64,000 nt of DNA. Origin: Alternaria dauci. Taxonomy: Eukaryota > Ascomycota > Dothideomycetes > Pleosporales > Pleosporaceae. A model generated the notes under the pieces. The model was not told the DNA's origin, ran no database searches, and worked only from the letters and a program-made list of their open reading frames with translations. Positions 22,074 to 32,800 of this stretch are shown here, piece after piece; position 1 is the first letter of the stretch; the number at the start of each line of letters is the position of its first letter. The position numbers and the translations under genes were made by a program. Location of the stretch: contig NC_091277.1 in assembly GCF_042100115.1 (NCBI RefSeq), forward strand, positions 2,542,001 through 2,606,000, in the 5' to 3' direction.

Positions 22074-22584
22074 ATGAAGCTCCTCACCACCCTCCTGACC
22101 CTCGCCGTCCTCTTCGCCGTCGCTCTCAGCGCCACCGTCCCCACAGCCTCTGACCGTCTCCGCGGCCCCCTCAAGCCCAAGCCATCCAACGTCCCTGATG
22201 CTATAGTCGAGCGCCTCGTCGCCGACGATGCAAACACCCAGCTTATTGCAGAGTACCTCCAGACCGACGACAACGACGTCCAGGCTGATGAGTCTACTAC
22301 TACTACCTGCCAAAAGTGCGCTCAAGTGTACAAAGACTGCAAGAATGTAAGTAAACCCTTTGCAGACAATGTTTAGCGTAGATTGCTTGAGCCAAAGAGG
22401 ATTGCTCAGTCTTTCTGGTGAACCGTTGGACAAGAGATTGTATTGATGATGCTGACATAAGAAATAGCGCTGCCATACAGATGCGAACGGTCAGAACTGC
22501 GATATTGTCTGTATCAACATCGCGTGCGATGCTTCCGTCGATGGCGGCCAGTGCGGTAATACTTGTCATTGGAAGATTTGCTAG
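22074..22584 (+). CDS. Small secreted cysteine-rich protein, paralogue A
   Basis: Exons 22074-22346 and 22468-22584 give 129 residues. A signal peptide (MKLLTTLLTLAVLFAVALSA) is followed by an acidic pro-like region of about 60 residues. The C-terminal domain has ten cysteines: C-x2-C-x6-C-x3-C-x8-C-x3-C-x4-C-x8-C-x3-C-x4-C, ending at the last Cys. The 121 bp intron has a GTAAGT donor, a GCTGAC branch and a TAG acceptor. It falls between CKN and RCH, as in paralogue B. Read without splicing, the gene would stop nine codons after the donor and lose seven cysteines. I recognise no named family. It is a candidate effector-type protein by size, secretion signal and Cys content only. Confidence 0.85.
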
Positions 22585-22858
22585 ATTCTCTCTCTTATTG
22601 AACAGGTGGGGGTTAGAGCAGCATGAGTTGAGGATGGCTGGGTATTCCTGGTTCCGTGATGTAGCTGTTTAGATTTGCGAAAATGGAGTCCATGGATAAT
22701 AGCCTAGGTACATGGTAGTATGTACCGTCATCTCACAATTTGCTGCATGGTAGATCTGACATCGGGTTCCGTAGTGCTGAGATAGCCGTACCTCCAGTAA
22801 TGGGAAAGTCATTTCTCTCTAGCGTCCTCATTCATTCCTCTTACATGCATAAAATCTA

Positions 22859-24469
22859 TCACCGCCCACTCCTCTCATTCAGCTCAAAGTCGCCCTCCTC
22901 CTCAATAGTCGGCAGCACCTGATACCTCCTCTTCTTTCCACCCACCCTCTTCAAGCACCGATCCGTATGCAACAAATGCCCCCTCTTCTGCCTCGTAAAC
23001 CCCGCAAAACACGCCGCACTCGTCGCAATTGCGCCCGCGCTAATATAAATCGGAATCGTAAAGTCGCGCGGCCGCCACCACACCATTGTGGTTGCAAAAG
23101 AGAGGAGCTCAAAGACGTTTTGCAGCGACATTTCGATGGCAGAAAAGGAGCCGCGGGACGCAGGCGGCGCGTCTTCTTGCACGAGGTACTGGACGCTGAG
23201 ATCGAAGCCCCAGAGCCCGAGGCGGGAGAGACAGACGCCGAGGACGAGCGCGGCGCCAGCTAGCATTGGTGCCGTACTCGTGGGAAAGATGTGGAAGAGG
23301 CCGATGGCTAGGGCGATGGCGAGGACTTGCTCGTTGATGAACCAGAGACCGGCTCGTACGGCGCCGATCTGGTGCATCAGCCACGGCGCCGCGACGGTGG
23401 CGCTGAGCTCGAGGATAACAGATACGAGGCGCATGATGGACACGTGTGTGCTCGTGAAGCCGAGAGTGAGCAAGTACGTCGTCATTTGCGATGCGAAGCT
23501 CAGGACAGTGAGGTAGAGGAGGGATAGGGAGAAGGAGGCGAGAAAGGCCGGGTTTTGGATATATGCGCGGTAGGGTTGCAGGTGCGCGGTTATATTGGCG
23601 AGGAGCGTGGAACGCCGGCTAGGCGTGTTTGACACGGCATTCCCGTGGGAAGAGTGTTGCGGTCGTGATTCCGTGGCAACATCTGTTTCAGACTGCGCGA
23701 CGACGCCTTTACCAGCACCCAGTTCCGGTATCGCGGCGTACACGTTCGCAATGGCAAAGTACTCGACTAGCACGCTGATTGCGTTTTGTGCGAAAACAGC
23801 CCAGATGGCGATTTTGGTCGAGTACCCGTCCACAAGGCCTATCCCCACGGGTGCAATAAGCTTGCACACCAGGTCAATCCTGCGCATGACGCTATTCAGC
23901 TCTTGACGATCGGCACCCAGGCTCTCGGAAACGACGACAATCCAGTCTCTCTCCACAGAAACCGTGTTGGCCACAAAAGCCAGTTTCTCAACGCACGCCA
24001 GAAGCGCGCTTACCACAAATAGCCCGTACGTTATGCTACCACCATCCTTCTCTTCCCCACCCAGACCCAACATGGCCACCAAAACCGCACAACTCCCCGC
24101 AACAGAAAGCCTCTGCCACAAGATACTCTGTCTCACGACATACAATCTATCCTTCGCATCGACCTGCGCGCCGATCCACGGCCCCAGCAGCGCAGCAGCA
24201 AGCGACCGGAAAAGCGCATAGCAACTTGCAAAGAAGAGGGTGCCCGGGAAGATTTTGGCCAGGAAGATGACGGCGCCAAATTCAAAGGTGCGCGCGTTCC
24301 ACGTGGACAGTATATGTGAGGTATAGAGTTTGTAGAGGAGTGGGCGGGGTGATGATAGTTTTGGTGCCGGCGTTGGAGATGACGATGATGCTGGGGCGGG
24401 GTAGGAGCGCGAGGAGGTGGTGCTACTTGTCGAGCTTGTCGACGACGAGCGCGGTGACGAAGGCGTCAT
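22859..24469 (-). CDS. Ferroportin-type (SLC40) metal transporter
   Basis: A single exon encodes 536 residues. The start at 24469 (MTPSSPRSSS) avoids a T-rich stretch upstream in the same frame. After a Ser-rich leader, LYKLYTSHILSTWNARTFEFG matches the first ferroportin helix region, followed by 10-12 hydrophobic helices, DRDWIVV-type loop (VERDWIVVVSE), NSVMRRIDLVCKLIAPV, and late motifs LGLWGFDLSVQYLVQED and RGSFSAIEMSLQNVFELLSF. Those late motifs are diagnostic of the SLC40 family. Family members export ferrous iron or related metals across the plasma or vacuolar membrane. The direction and metal used by this fungal protein are not known from sequence. Confidence 0.88.
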   Translation of the reverse strand: MTPSSPRSSSTSSTSSTTSSRSYPAPASSSSPTPAPKLSSPRPLLYKLYTSHILSTWNARTFEFGAVIFLAKIFPGTLFFASCYALFRSLAAALLGPWIGAQVDAKDRLYVVRQSILWQRLSVAGSCAVLVAMLGLGGEEKDGGSITYGLFVVSALLACVEKLAFVANTVSVERDWIVVVSESLGADRQELNSVMRRIDLVCKLIAPVGIGLVDGYSTKIAIWAVFAQNAISVLVEYFAIANVYAAIPELGAGKGVVAQSETDVATESRPQHSSHGNAVSNTPSRRSTLLANITAHLQPYRAYIQNPAFLASFSLSLLYLTVLSFASQMTTYLLTLGFTSTHVSIMRLVSVILELSATVAAPWLMHQIGAVRAGLWFINEQVLAIALAIGLFHIFPTSTAPMLAGAALVLGVCLSRLGLWGFDLSVQYLVQEDAPPASRGSFSAIEMSLQNVFELLSFATTMVWWRPRDFTIPIYISAGAIATSAACFAGFTRQKRGHLLHTDRCLKRVGGKKRRYQVLPTIEEEGDFELNERSGR

Positions 24470-25147
24470 TGCGTGTCGCAAAAAAAAAAAAAAAAGAGTG
24501 ATGTACTTGGAAACGGGGAAGGCACACAAACGCCTCAAAGGCGGAGAAAAGACGAAGAAGCTACATATTTGCTGCAAGGTTTCAAATGGTAAATGCCGTG
24601 ATGGTCATGAGACGGACGGCTTGGAGAAGCGGACGACTGGGCCTTCCGAGTCGCCTCATGGGTTGAGACGCACGTGTGGACCCTGTCGATCTTCTTAGGC
24701 TACATTAGGTTAGCGTCGCGAATATCGTTAGAAACGGGATAGGAGTAGGTCCGAGTGTATATTAACGACAAGTACGAGAGGGGATTCAGGCTGCAGGTTT
24801 TGGAGCGGGAGGTCCCACTGTAAGTTGCTGTGGAGGAGGAGAATATTCAAAGGGTGCGGTGAGACCATGTTGGGTTTGGAAGTGATGACGAGAAAATGCT
24901 GCCTAGGCAGGGTTGCTCTTGATGCGGAGTTTGCTTACTTTGCCGTCTTTACTCTACTGTGTCATCTGCATAAGAGACGGATAGTAGTCACCGGCTGCTT
25001 CAAAGTGCGCGTTGGAGGTTTGGAGTTCAGATTCTCGATTTATAGAATGTGTAGGCCTACATCGCGCTGCTACATAACACTTCGAAACCGACTCTCAAAT
25101 TAGACTTTCATCGCCAGGTTCGGAAATACCAGCTTCATATTCTCAAA
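24470..25147. other. Intergenic region
   Basis: About 680 bp with no supported gene. It contains a 15 bp poly-A run (24480-24494) just upstream of the transporter start. Confidence 0.4.
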
Positions 25148-27107
25148 CTAGGCCATTATGTCCTCCTCCGTGGAGCGCTCAGATTCATGGTAGTCTTCAT
25201 CGCCCTCACATTCGGGACACCAACGCTGGAATTCTACTGGATGGATGGTGCTAATGTGAACAAGTCAGCGTAAAGCTTCATCCGTGGGATTGTGGAAACT
25301 TACCGGCGAAACAAATAGCCGTCGTCGATATGGTAGACAAGGTACGCCATGATCTGGCTTAGATCTCGCTCGAACGGAAAGAGTTCTTTGCTATTCGCCC
25401 AGCAATCAGGATGAATACCTTTAGGTTGGTATTGCCTGTCGATAGGGTGCAGTTTGAGAACGTGGAATGATGAGTTCTCAGGCATGCCGAGGACATCTGA
25501 AGCAATCTCCCATGCTTCCCCTTCAACATCATCAACATCTTCGACCTGCACAACTTCTCCGAAGCCATTGATCCAGAATTCGGGTACAAGTTTTTTGGAC
25601 CCTAAATAGACAGACTTCATCAGGGCGGTGAGCACGTTGATGCGAAGCTCTCGGAGTTTGAATGTGTGTGAAGCAGTCATCGTATGGGCTCCGTCGCAAT
25701 CTGTACTCCAGACCTGGATCGTGAGCCAAGGTCCTTCCCTCGGATTGGATGTCGCCGTCTCCATGACAAAGGGCAATATGCTGATACGGATATCGCTCAA
25801 AGAGATCGGACCTTGTACTTCGAACTTGAGCGTGTAGTTCACCCTAGTTCGTGGATGTGGACCAGCGATTAGGGTCGTCAGGCCGTAGTTATACCGCGGA
25901 TGAGGATGATCGATGACGAAAGTCTTTCTCAACAGTTTTCGTAGTTTTTTGAACCCATCAAAATCAGTGTGTAAGCGGTCCGTCGTCAAGACCAGCTCAA
26001 ACCTGTTGTGCTCGAACCCGTAGGAACCGAAGAGGGAGGGCTCACGCCATTCGCGGTACAAGTCTTTATTAACGTGGACGATACCACATTTGAACTTTGT
26101 ATCCCGGTCCAGGTCGATCAGAAAGCCCTCGGCAGGACGCACGACCAGAGCGATGATTCGCTCGAGTATCCGCGGTGGTAGATTGAGTAGATTCAGGGCC
26201 GTTTCTCGCTTGCGCATTTGTAGTCGGGCGCCGCCATCTTCCGCAACAAAAGAAGACATATAATGTCGGTCGGGAAAGATAGGTCCAAACCGCCCAGGGG
26301 AGGACTCTGAGCAGCAAGGACTAGTAGTTCCCCAACTAATCTCGCCTCCGGAAGCGTCGCGGTTTATAGCGATTGCGCGCAGCAGCTGGCCATACTTTCG
26401 CAGCTGCAGCTGACCTCCTAGTATAGACTTGAAGACAGCGGTGATAGCCGGGAGATTGAATCCTCGATCCTTCAGACTACAATAGGAGGTCCAATTCGTA
26501 GTGTTGACAAAAGAAATATCGATATCGAGATCCATATTCCAGATAGTGTGCATAAGAGGTGTGATGTCGAATCGCCCCGGTGCGCCATCTTCTTCTTCTT
26601 CCCAATGTTTCAGGCTACGATGAAGACTCACGTGTCCAAGAAGCTCCGTGTCGAGTACGAGTTTCCGAAGCCAGTGCGCTTGCGTGCCTAGATAAGTGAA
26701 GAGAGCACACGGCAGTGAAGTAGCAATCGACCAATCGAAGCGGCCGTAATCCTGGAACTTGTGATAACTCGTGTCCTCAATGATGAAGATGTTGTTGGAA
26801 TAGAAGGCTGAACCTGCATCGTGATACAGTGTTCTACATGATGCGAAAAGGTTCATGAGGATCTGTCGCCTCGGATCTGAACGCTGGCGAGAAATTACGA
26901 ATTGCCAGGAATTGTAGCCGAGGCGGTGTATAACAATTGGCGTGGAATACTCGACCAAATAAGCTATAATTTGGTTGCGGATTTCCCCGGCAGGTCGCGA
27001 AGAATGAAAGGTTTGTTCGCGTCGACAGGCTTCGAGTCGCCGCGAGCAAGAGGCGGAATGGTCTTTTGAATGGCCATGGCAGAGGTGGAGGTCTGTTCAG
27101 TTGACAT
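25148..27107 (-). CDS. F-box-like (2EXR-type) fungal protein with an apparent 5' frameshift
   Basis: The main frame runs from about 26980 to 25304 and continues after a 53 bp intron (25303-25251, GTAAGT...TTAG) into a 34-codon last exon (25250-25148) encoding an acidic tail with CPEC. The best N-terminus starts at an ATG at 27107 (MSTEQTSTSAMAIQ) but lies in another frame. The motif RDLPGEIRNQIIAYLV is only complete if one G is added to the GGGG run at 26985-26988. The protein has two F-box-like units (LPGEIRNQII and LPPRILERIIALV), each followed by a region typical of ascomycete 2EXR proteins. Function unknown. The frameshift may be real or a sequencing indel. A minus-strand TATA box lies at 27173-27180. 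Confidence 0.7.
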
Positions 27108-27172
27108 TTTCGATGATCGCATGGAGTTTTATCGAGGTGGTGGTGGTGGTGGTTATACTGAAGGAGGCCAGG

Positions 27173-27180
27173 CTTATATA
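27173..27180 (-). promoter_or_regulatory. TATA box of the F-box-like gene
   Basis: TATATAAG on the minus strand, 66 bp before the proposed ATG at 27107. Its presence supports the upstream ATG and hence the frameshift reading. Confidence 0.45.
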
Positions 27181-27398
27181 GTCCCAAGGTTTCGTGATCA
27201 GCCAGGCAACAGGGTCCTGAGGGCAAAGTAGGCCTGAACCGATGGAATAAAGGTTCCAATACATAATGAATACTGGTGTATATAGAGTGAAACCTTAGTG
27301 CAGGGTAGTAGAAGAGGCAGATACTCGAGCAGCGGTGACTCAGACGAACCCAGCGAACCAAAGCAACACAATCAACCGTTCCCCAAAGCTCAAAACCA

Positions 27399-27462
27399 AT
27401 GATTATCGCGACACATTAGGCCTCCCAGGAGCCCGAAAAAGCGACCTTTACACTCTCGTGAC
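27399..27462 (-). repeat. Relict dispersed repeat, copy 2
   Basis: The stretch starting ATGATTATCGCGACACAT resembles 5917-5982. On the minus strand it reads ESVKVAFSGSWEA, a stop, then CVAIIIGFE, matching STRVWSHFFGLWAAYCIAII of copy 1. The flanks are not clearly alike beyond about 65 bp. Confidence 0.45.
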
Positions 27463-28051
27463 AGTTACTTGAGCCTTGGGGCTGTTCGCTCGAGCGTTCT
27501 AATTGGTCATAGCTACGCCAGGATCCAACGCGGTAGACGAGCAAGTATGAGTACCCGTCGATGAAAGATCGCAATTCGTGACATGAACTGGTTGCGTACA
27601 CAGTATTTGCCTGCAATCTGGCGGGATCATCTTGTCAGTCAGTCTTGCTGTGAAGTCATGGTGTGGAGTCCTGCCGAAGGGGCGACATCGCGAGCGTGTT
27701 TAGCGCGAACCCTGGATCACGGGATGACGCACTACAACAGGCGCCGCGCTCTCCATCACGATACCCTAATCGGTGCACACGATGCGCAGATGACGACACC
27801 CGGTTCAGTCGTTCATGAACGACTTTAGACCTCGTTTTCCTGTCCGATGAATATGGCCGGCTATACGGCACGCGGTCAAATGCTTGGCCGAGACGTGGTC
27901 GTGCTTCGACCGACATGACGCGTAACCTTTCCGATAATCCAGTAATCGACTTTCTCTGGTATAAGTCGAATGAGGCGCTCTATACAGCGTGCTAGGCGAG
28001 GTTTGACATCCCAATTGACCTTTGAGGTCTTGCACGGCTGACAATTGCAGC

Positions 28052-29627
28052 ATGGCTCGTCTTACCTCTCGGCAGACACCCCGCACGCTTTCAGCGCGCG
28101 CCCTTCCTCGTACAGACTTCGAATAACAACGCTCAACCCGCCAACTCGCAAAGAAACAATCCAAATGATGGAGACAGGCAGGAGAGAAGCAAGTTTGCGC
28201 GGAGTGTGCTTGAAGGCAGCACGGTAGCTCTAATATCGCTCTTCGGGCTAGGCCTTGGCGGCTATGCCTACAGCCTGTTCTACAAGCGAACCGTTGCGAA
28301 GAAGATTGAGAATGCCTTTGCGACAGGCTACAGCTCACAAGAGCGCGTTGCTTTGGGTCGCATCTCATACGGCACCGAGCGCGACAAGATCCAAGAGATT
28401 GTCGAGAGGGAATACTGGGTTCCACGCGCGGAACAGGAAGACATTGACAATATCGTCAGCGGAAAAGCGAGAGGAAGATACTACCTCGTCATCGGCGAAC
28501 GAGGCACCGGCAAGCGCGCGCTACTGCTAGAGGCCATGCGCAAGGTCAACGGCGACGGCATTGCCATGCTGGAAGCGCACAACGACCTCGAAGTCTTTCG
28601 GACCCGTCTCGGCAAGGCCATCGACTACGAATTCCACGAAGACTACATCGGCGGCCTGTTCAGCATCCGCGGACCAAGAGACAGCTCGCCTCTGCTAGAC
28701 ATCGAGCGGGCGCTCAACCAGATGGAAAAGGTCGCCCTCTCGCTACGCAAACGGCGCGGCAAACCTCTCCTCATGATCATCAACAACATCCACCTCTTCA
28801 AAGACGACGAAGCCGGAAAACATCTCCTCGAGATCCTGCAGCAGCGCGCCGAGATATGGGCCGGCAACGAGCTCGTCACAACCGTCTTCACGTCAGACGA
28901 ATTCTGGACGCTCGAGCGCCTCACACCCCACGCAACCAACATGAACGTCATCAGCGTCCGCGACGTTCGCAAAAACGTCGTCACAACAGCACTCAAACAG
29001 TACCGAGCGCGCTACCACAACGAAGACGTCCCACCGCACATCCTAGACCAAGTCTTTGCCCAAGTCGGCGGCCGCCTCATCTTCCTCAACCAAGTCGCAA
29101 AGGCGACCGACATGCTCGAAACCTGTGCGCAGATTAACCGGCGAGAGAAGATGTGGTTTCTGAACAATTGCTGGATACTGGGTGACTCCATGGACGACGA
29201 CGTCGAAGAACAACAAAAGTATTGCGCGGCGGCTATTATCCTAGCACGCGCCCTTGTACTCCGCGAACAAAAAGATGATGCTTCTACCACATCATCTGCT
29301 CCCGAGCGGCAGCAATTCTCGCTCCCAGAGATCCCATTGCACGAGGCGCGCCAGATCATTACGCGCGCGGACTTTGTGCATCCGTTTGATCATGTCAACG
29401 TAATTCATATCGATGCGCATGGCATGGTGCGCGCAGATTCTGTGCCCATGCAGAATGCGTTCAGGGACGTTGTGCAACAGCCGGGCTTCGAAGAGCATTT
29501 GAAAGCGACGCTGAATCGGTTGGATGAGTTGGAGAGTCTGGCGAGGACGAGGGAGGTTGCGTTGAGGGAGCCGCCGGATAGGAGTGGGGGGATTGTGCCG
29601 GTGCAGACGTATTGTGCTAAGCTTTGA
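28052..29627 (+). CDS. Mitochondrial membrane AAA/P-loop ATPase, with an apparent 5' frameshift
   Basis: The main frame (about 28101-29627) encodes a transmembrane segment (STVALISLFGLGLGGYAY), then a P-loop ATPase domain with Walker A GERGTGKR and Walker B-like LLMIINNIH. Conserved family blocks include GRISYGTERDKI, YEFHEDYIGGLFS and SVPMQNAFRDV. No in-frame ATG precedes the membrane segment. A mitochondrial presequence (MARLTSRQTPRTLSAR) starts at 28052 in another frame. Adding two bases (or removing one) in the GCGCGCG run at 28094-28100 would join it to APFLVQTSNNNAQ. An unseen upstream exon is the alternative. The family is an uncharacterised mitochondrial AAA-type protein of ascomycetes. 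Confidence 0.75.
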
Positions 29628-29893
29628 GGAGGGTAGGCGAGAAGTGGGTTGTTAAAGAGCCACAATGCGGTTCGTAGTGTGTGTGTGTGCTGCGACAAGT
29701 AGTGATTGTAGGTTTGTGGAAACCGGCACAAACATGGTGTGGTATGAAAGTTTATTCATGATCAAAAGAACCAACGCCCAGAACAAGACATGCACTCTAC
29801 TTTTGGTTTCACACCGAACCGACGAATGCAGATACAGACGCCAATGCTAACCTCCCAGAAAGAAACATCATTCTATATCCTTGAAACCAAACA

Positions 29894-32800
29894 TCACAAT
29901 CGCCCATCCACATTTCCATACTCAGCAATCTCCACCTCGTTCAAATAACTCTTCGTCCTCACACTACTCCTCGCACTATCCGGCGCGACCAAACTCTGAC
30001 GCACGAGCCCTGCTCTTCTCGGATCCAACATCGCATTCGCCGACGCAGGCCTAAAGACCCGATTACTTTCATGCCCGTAATAAGAATACCGCGCGGGCCG
30101 CTTGCCTCCTCTAGCAGAAGGCGATATTGCCCTCACATGGGCACCCGAGTACGATTTTGTTGGACGAGTGATTGCAGGAACTGGCCAGTCGTCTGTATCA
30201 GAATGTTCGTACTTGACTGACGATCCAGACGACTCGTGATGCGCATCCCACTCTTCGTGTTCCCAGATGGGGTCAGAGTATGTGGACGGCGAGCGTGAGG
30301 GTTCGTCAACGTAGACGGAAGAGAACGACGTTGTTGCCGATGTCCGCCTCGGCGCATAGGGGCGCGGGTGCATCATCTTCTCCATTTGCGGGTCGAACAT
30401 GAGACTCGATGCAGTGTCCCGCTGCTGCTGTGGCTGCGTACGACGGAGCGACAGCATGCGTGCCGGGTTCCGTGGTGGTGGCGTCCGCTTCTCTAGGTCA
30501 AGCATTTCGTAGCAAGCCTTGCCAATCCAGAGCATCTGCTCGTGCTCGCGCAGGTAGCGCTCTCCACCAAAAGACTTTTGAACGATGTCGCGTGCCATCA
30601 TGCCTAGCTTCCGTCGATGTTCAGACTTCTCGTACATGCGGCGCGTGATGATTTCCACGTCCTTGGGCGTTGGCTTGTGCGGCAAGATTGGCGCCGCTAC
30701 CCCAGGCCCATCGTCAGCATACTGTGCCCACTCATCCAGCATGGCCAACAGGTTGATTTGTGCGCGTGCCATGCCATATGCATCGTTGGGTGCCACAACT
30801 TCACTATAGCGTCTGCCATCATCGGGATCGGTAAGCACGCGAAGCGATGCACCGACATCAGTGCAAACAACTGGCGCTCCAGTCAGTGCCGCTTCTCCGA
30901 GCGCAAGCGGCAGTCCTTCTGAGACAGAGGAGTTGAGGAATAGCCAAGTGTTTGCGAGGACCATTGCTGGATCCGCTGTACCGCGCATTGCCACGTTCTG
31001 TCCAAGACCTTTGCATGCCAAGATTTCTTGACACTCAGACGAGTAGACGGGCGATTTGTTGAGAGCTCCATAGATGTCGAGTTTGTAGTCCTTGAAACCC
31101 CACTCGTTGGTGATGATGTCCGCCGCAAGAAGAGCGGTCTTGATATCTTTGGCAAACCAAACATGGGAGAGCATAGTCACGGTCGGCGTCTTCGTTTTGA
31201 TCTCAGTTACCGGGGCGAACTTCGTCATGTCGGTGATGCCATTGACAATCGGGTCGACCTTTCGGCGGAACACGTTGCGGTGTGTAAGTTGACCCTTGGC
31301 GCTACCGATCTCCACTTCCCAGCCGGGGTTGAAGAAATCTTGCCCATGGGGTTAGCAATACTGTTTGTAAGATCTGGAAAGATGTACATACCTGCGCAGG
31401 GAAGGATCTGATCGGCGTGATGCAAGATCAGGCAAGATGTCAGCTTCATCAGACCCAACAGCGAATTTCGAATGAACGGCGGCAGAGTGCACATCGCGGA
31501 CGAGAGGTAGAGATTGGTCTCGCGCCACGAGATGGCATGATCCCAAATCTGGAGCGTACAGTTGCGCTTCAGCTTGCAGACGATTCCATATGAGGCTGAA
31601 ACGCTGTGGTGCGAGGCCTGGAACACATGCGGGATCTTGTCTGGGATGGGAATGGAGAAGATAAATAGATCTGTGAAAGTCAGCTTAGTCGCCGTCTACG
31701 GAGAGTTCCAACTTACACCGAAACCACAGCTCTAGCGCCGTATCGAAGTGTCCAAGTGTCGGAAGCTCAGTGCGGAACCACTCTGATGGTGGCTGTGCGT
31801 TTGGCATATCATCAGCAAGCCAAAGGTTTCTCCAAGTATCCTTGACTATATCGCTCGTCCAGACCTCTTTCCAGTGACGCGAGTCTTGGAAGTAAGTATT
31901 CAGGTTGACCAAAGCACGCGTCGCTTGCTTGACATCTGCTGATGTCATCGTTGTAGCACGTGCGCCGCGGACGAGAGCGGTCAAGGTTGGAATGAAGTTT
32001 GTCTCGATATCCGATATCGTTGCAGCTTTGACCAGATGGTCGACCTCACTGTCTAGCTTGTTGGTGAACATGCCGTGGTTTGGATGCATAAAGTCCAGTC
32101 CCCATAACGGTATAATCTTTAGCGATTCGACGTTCTCTTCGGTCTGGTGCTTTGGTAAGCCAAAGTCGTTGGCTGATTCAACCACCATGTGCCATTTGAT
32201 TGTGCGCAGGTTGTTGATGAGATCTCGCCGACATGCTGAGACACCACCGCCTTCGTTTGGCCATGTACCAGTATCGACAGCGATGACGTGCAGGTTGCGA
32301 TCGGTGTCGCGCTGTAATGCTTTAGTCCTGGTGAAAATGACGGCATCTCCGCCCTGACCAAAACTAAACAAGTCGCTTATTCGTATGGCAAGAGGCGTCC
32401 ATGCGCTAATGTCGCTTGTTAGATCTGAGCTTGCCATAATGGCGTCTGCATGCAAGGCCAGATAATCCTCAGCCTTGATGAGACTACCACGATCTCTTCG
32501 TCTCCAGTATGGCCGTAGGAGAGCCTCTCTCCGAATCAGCTCCTCATCAACCCATCGAATGACAACGCCATCCAGATCGTTCCGCTTCTTCCAAGCTTTC
32601 CAGAGTTGTGATCGAGCTCTAGATGTGGAGATCTCTTGTTGTTTGACGTTTGTTCCGAGGAGTCGGCTGAAGAAAGTGGCAGTAGGAGACTTGAATGCAA
32701 GCAAAGGGTTCTCGTCGGCAAACGTACACCGAGTTGGCTTCTTCAGTACGCCGAGCCAATCGTGACGAATCATATCTGGGGTATCGACTGGCACACCGTT

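Noticed and set aside
22418..22672. 84-codon plus-strand frame overlapping paralogue A
   Set aside because: It is the wrong frame over exon 2 of the cysteine-rich gene; the spliced frame gives the conserved cysteines.
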